From an uncultured Eubacterium sp. (GTDB taxonomy: Bacteria > Bacillota > Clostridia > Lachnospirales > Lachnospiraceae), in NCBI GenBank assembly GCA_910577295.1, contig CAJTLS010000031.1, positions 20,298 through 27,588 of the forward strand: a stretch of DNA of 7,291 bases, in the 5' to 3' direction. The notes beneath the pieces are model-generated. The model did not search any database and was not told the origin of the DNA. It saw nothing but the letters and a program-made list of their open reading frames with translations. How positions within the stretch are numbered: the stretch's first letter is position 1; each line of letters begins with the position of its first letter. Both the position numbers and the translations under genes were made by a program. Of the stretch, positions 6,617-7,291 are shown in pieces.

Positions 6617-7159
6617 ATGATAGAAACAGGAACAAGAATAATAAAAACAGAACGCCTAATCTTACGAAAGTTTACGTTGGCGGATGTGGAGGAGGTGTAT
6701 CATAACTGGACGTCGGATGAAAAAGTTACGCCTTATGTGAGCTGGAGTGCGCATAAAAATGTGGAGGAAACCAGGGAAGTCATTCAAAATTGGATTAATA
6801 AATATGAAAGTGGCAGCTATAACTGGGTGGTTGAATTAGGAGAGACAGGGGAGTTGATTGGCAGCATTAGTGTAATCCATATTTCCAGAAAGCATAAGAA
6901 TTGTGAAATTGGTTATTGTTATGGGTCAAAGTATTGGAATCAGGGGTATGCGACGGAGGCGCTAAAGGCAGTTGTTGATTATATGCTGAATGAGTGTGGA
7001 ATGCATGTCGTGGAAGCCAGATATCATAGTCTGAATCCAGCGAGTGGGCGTGTAATGGAAAAGGCAGGCATGGTGAAAGAGGCAGTATTAAAAGAGAGGC
7101 GGTATGATGCAGTTATGGATACATATGATGATATAATTTGTTATTGTAAAATTCAGTAA
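6617..7159 (+). CDS. GNAT-family N-acetyltransferase, RimJ/RimL (Acetyltransf_3) type
   Basis: A 180-residue soluble protein predicted to transfer an acetyl group from acetyl-CoA to an amine; the substrate is unknown. It begins with the typical TERLILRKFTLAD (11-23) of the RimJ/RimL-like group, in which Arg/Leu-rich strand 1 leads into helix 1. NWVVEL and ELIGSISVIHI (69-74 and 79-89) form the central strands. CEIGYCYGSKYWNQGYATEA (96-115) holds the acetyl-CoA pyrophosphate loop NQGYA (108-112), a form of Q/RxxGxG/A. NPASGRVMEKAGM (140-152) is the second family signature. Relatives include ribosomal-protein, spermidine-type and antibiotic acetyltransferases, and the sequence alone does not choose among them. 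AAGGG at 6601-6605 is eleven bases before the ATG, slightly long. The gene stands alone, separated from the tRNA by a terminator. Confidence 0.88.
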   Translation: MIETGTRIIKTERLILRKFTLADVEEVYHNWTSDEKVTPYVSWSAHKNVEETREVIQNWINKYESGSYNWVVELGETGELIGSISVIHISRKHKNCEIGYCYGSKYWNQGYATEALKAVVDYMLNECGMHVVEARYHSLNPASGRVMEKAGMVKEAVLKERRYDAVMDTYDDIICYCKIQ

Positions 7160-7165
7160 AAAGGC

Positions 7166-7199
7166 TTTTTGTATTTTTTTGAAAAAAATTGCAAAAAAA
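7166..7199. repeat. A/T-tract imperfect inverted repeat after the acetyltransferase gene
   Basis: T5-GTA-T7 (7166-7180) faces A7-TTGC-A7 (7182-7199) and can form a long, weak hairpin with a bulge and one G-U. There is no G/C-rich stem followed by a T-run, so it is a poor terminator. The phased A tracts sit just upstream of the -35 at 7203, where they could act as an UP element or curved DNA. Confidence 0.45.
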
Positions 7200-7202
7200 G
7201 TG

Positions 7203-7234
7203 TTGACAAGAGAAAACTTCTTTGGTAAGATAAT
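7203..7234 (+). promoter_or_regulatory. Strong sigma-A-type promoter for a transcript leaving the window
   Basis: A perfect TTGACA (7203-7208), a 17-base spacer and TAAGAT (7226-7231) are present. A TG at 7223-7224 forms an extended -10. A GATAAT at 7229-7234 overlaps and is an alternative -10 with a 20-base spacer. A-rich DNA upstream (7182-7199) resembles an UP element. This build is typical of rRNA, tRNA and other highly expressed promoters in Clostridia, which is an inference. Transcription should begin at about 7238-7241. Confidence 0.78.
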
Positions 7235-7237
7235 ACT

Positions 7238-7291
7238 CGCTGACGCAGTAAAGAACATTTACTGATGAAGCAAGTTCCGGCTGGACAGGTC
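7238..7291 (+). other. Presumed 5' leader of an unidentified transcript, with a perfect hairpin
   Basis: From the expected start point to the window end there is no start codon preceded by a clear ribosome site. CAGTAAA (7246-7252) and TTTACTG (7258-7264) form a perfect 7-bp stem with a five-base GAACA loop. The remaining bases to 7291 do not match any RNA family I can recognise. It could be an rRNA operon leader, a riboswitch or attenuator leader, or a structured small RNA; the window ends too early to decide. Confidence 0.4.

Noticed and set aside
7262..7268. CTGATGA, the conserved core of hammerhead ribozymes, just after the leader hairpin
   Set aside because: No matching GAAA core segment with a stem II between them follows before the window ends, and the CTG is part of the 7-bp hairpin. 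A seven-base match is likely by chance.
1..7291. CRISPR array, insertion sequence or defence system
   Set aside because: No regularly spaced repeats, transposase, terminal inverted repeats or defence-type domains were seen on either strand.

Overview
The window reads as a chromosomal segment of a low-to-moderate GC Firmicute. The best guess is class Clostridia, family Lachnospiraceae. Reasons: the recF-gyrB-gyrA order near the replication origin, Gram-positive-style gyrase subunits, strong GGAGG-type ribosome binding sites, a tRNA gene without an encoded CCA end, and a two-subunit [4Fe-4S] fumarase typical of anaerobes. The family assignment is inferred from general resemblance, not from a database search.

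Layout. Positions 1-230 are the 3' end of recF. It is followed by complete gyrB (248-2176) and gyrA (2217-4751). The gyrA stop overlaps by four bases the start of a class I fumarate hydratase alpha subunit (4748-5590), followed 41 bases later by the beta subunit (5632-6180). All five genes lie on the + strand with small gaps (17, 40, -4 and 41 bases), and I see no terminator between them, so they probably form one transcription unit. A near-consensus promoter starts on the base after the beta-subunit stop codon and drives a tRNA-Ser(GCU) gene (6251-6338). Two hairpins follow the tRNA, the second a textbook intrinsic terminator (6374-6414).

The next 200 bases hold no convincing gene, only two small hairpins and a 24-codon reading frame. 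Then comes a stand-alone GNAT acetyltransferase of the RimJ/RimL type (6617-7159). The last 130 bases hold A/T tracts, a strong-looking promoter (TTGACA, 17-base spacer, TGG TAAGAT) and a perfect 7-bp hairpin in the presumed transcript leader. The transcribed gene lies beyond the window. The promoter style suggests a stable RNA (rRNA, tRNA or other abundant RNA) or a highly expressed gene, but this cannot be settled here.

How the genes work together. RecF (loading of RecA at gaps) and the two gyrase subunits (negative supercoiling, A2B2 complex) are replication and repair functions that classically sit together. The fumarase pair belongs to central metabolism, and its tight coupling to gyrA is the most curious layout feature. 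Most of the window is ordinary housekeeping sequence, and I did not find a defence system, mobile element or CRISPR array. The points most worth a second look are the glycine at the second quinolone-contact position of GyrA, the gyrase-fumarase coupling, and the unidentified transcript starting near 7238.
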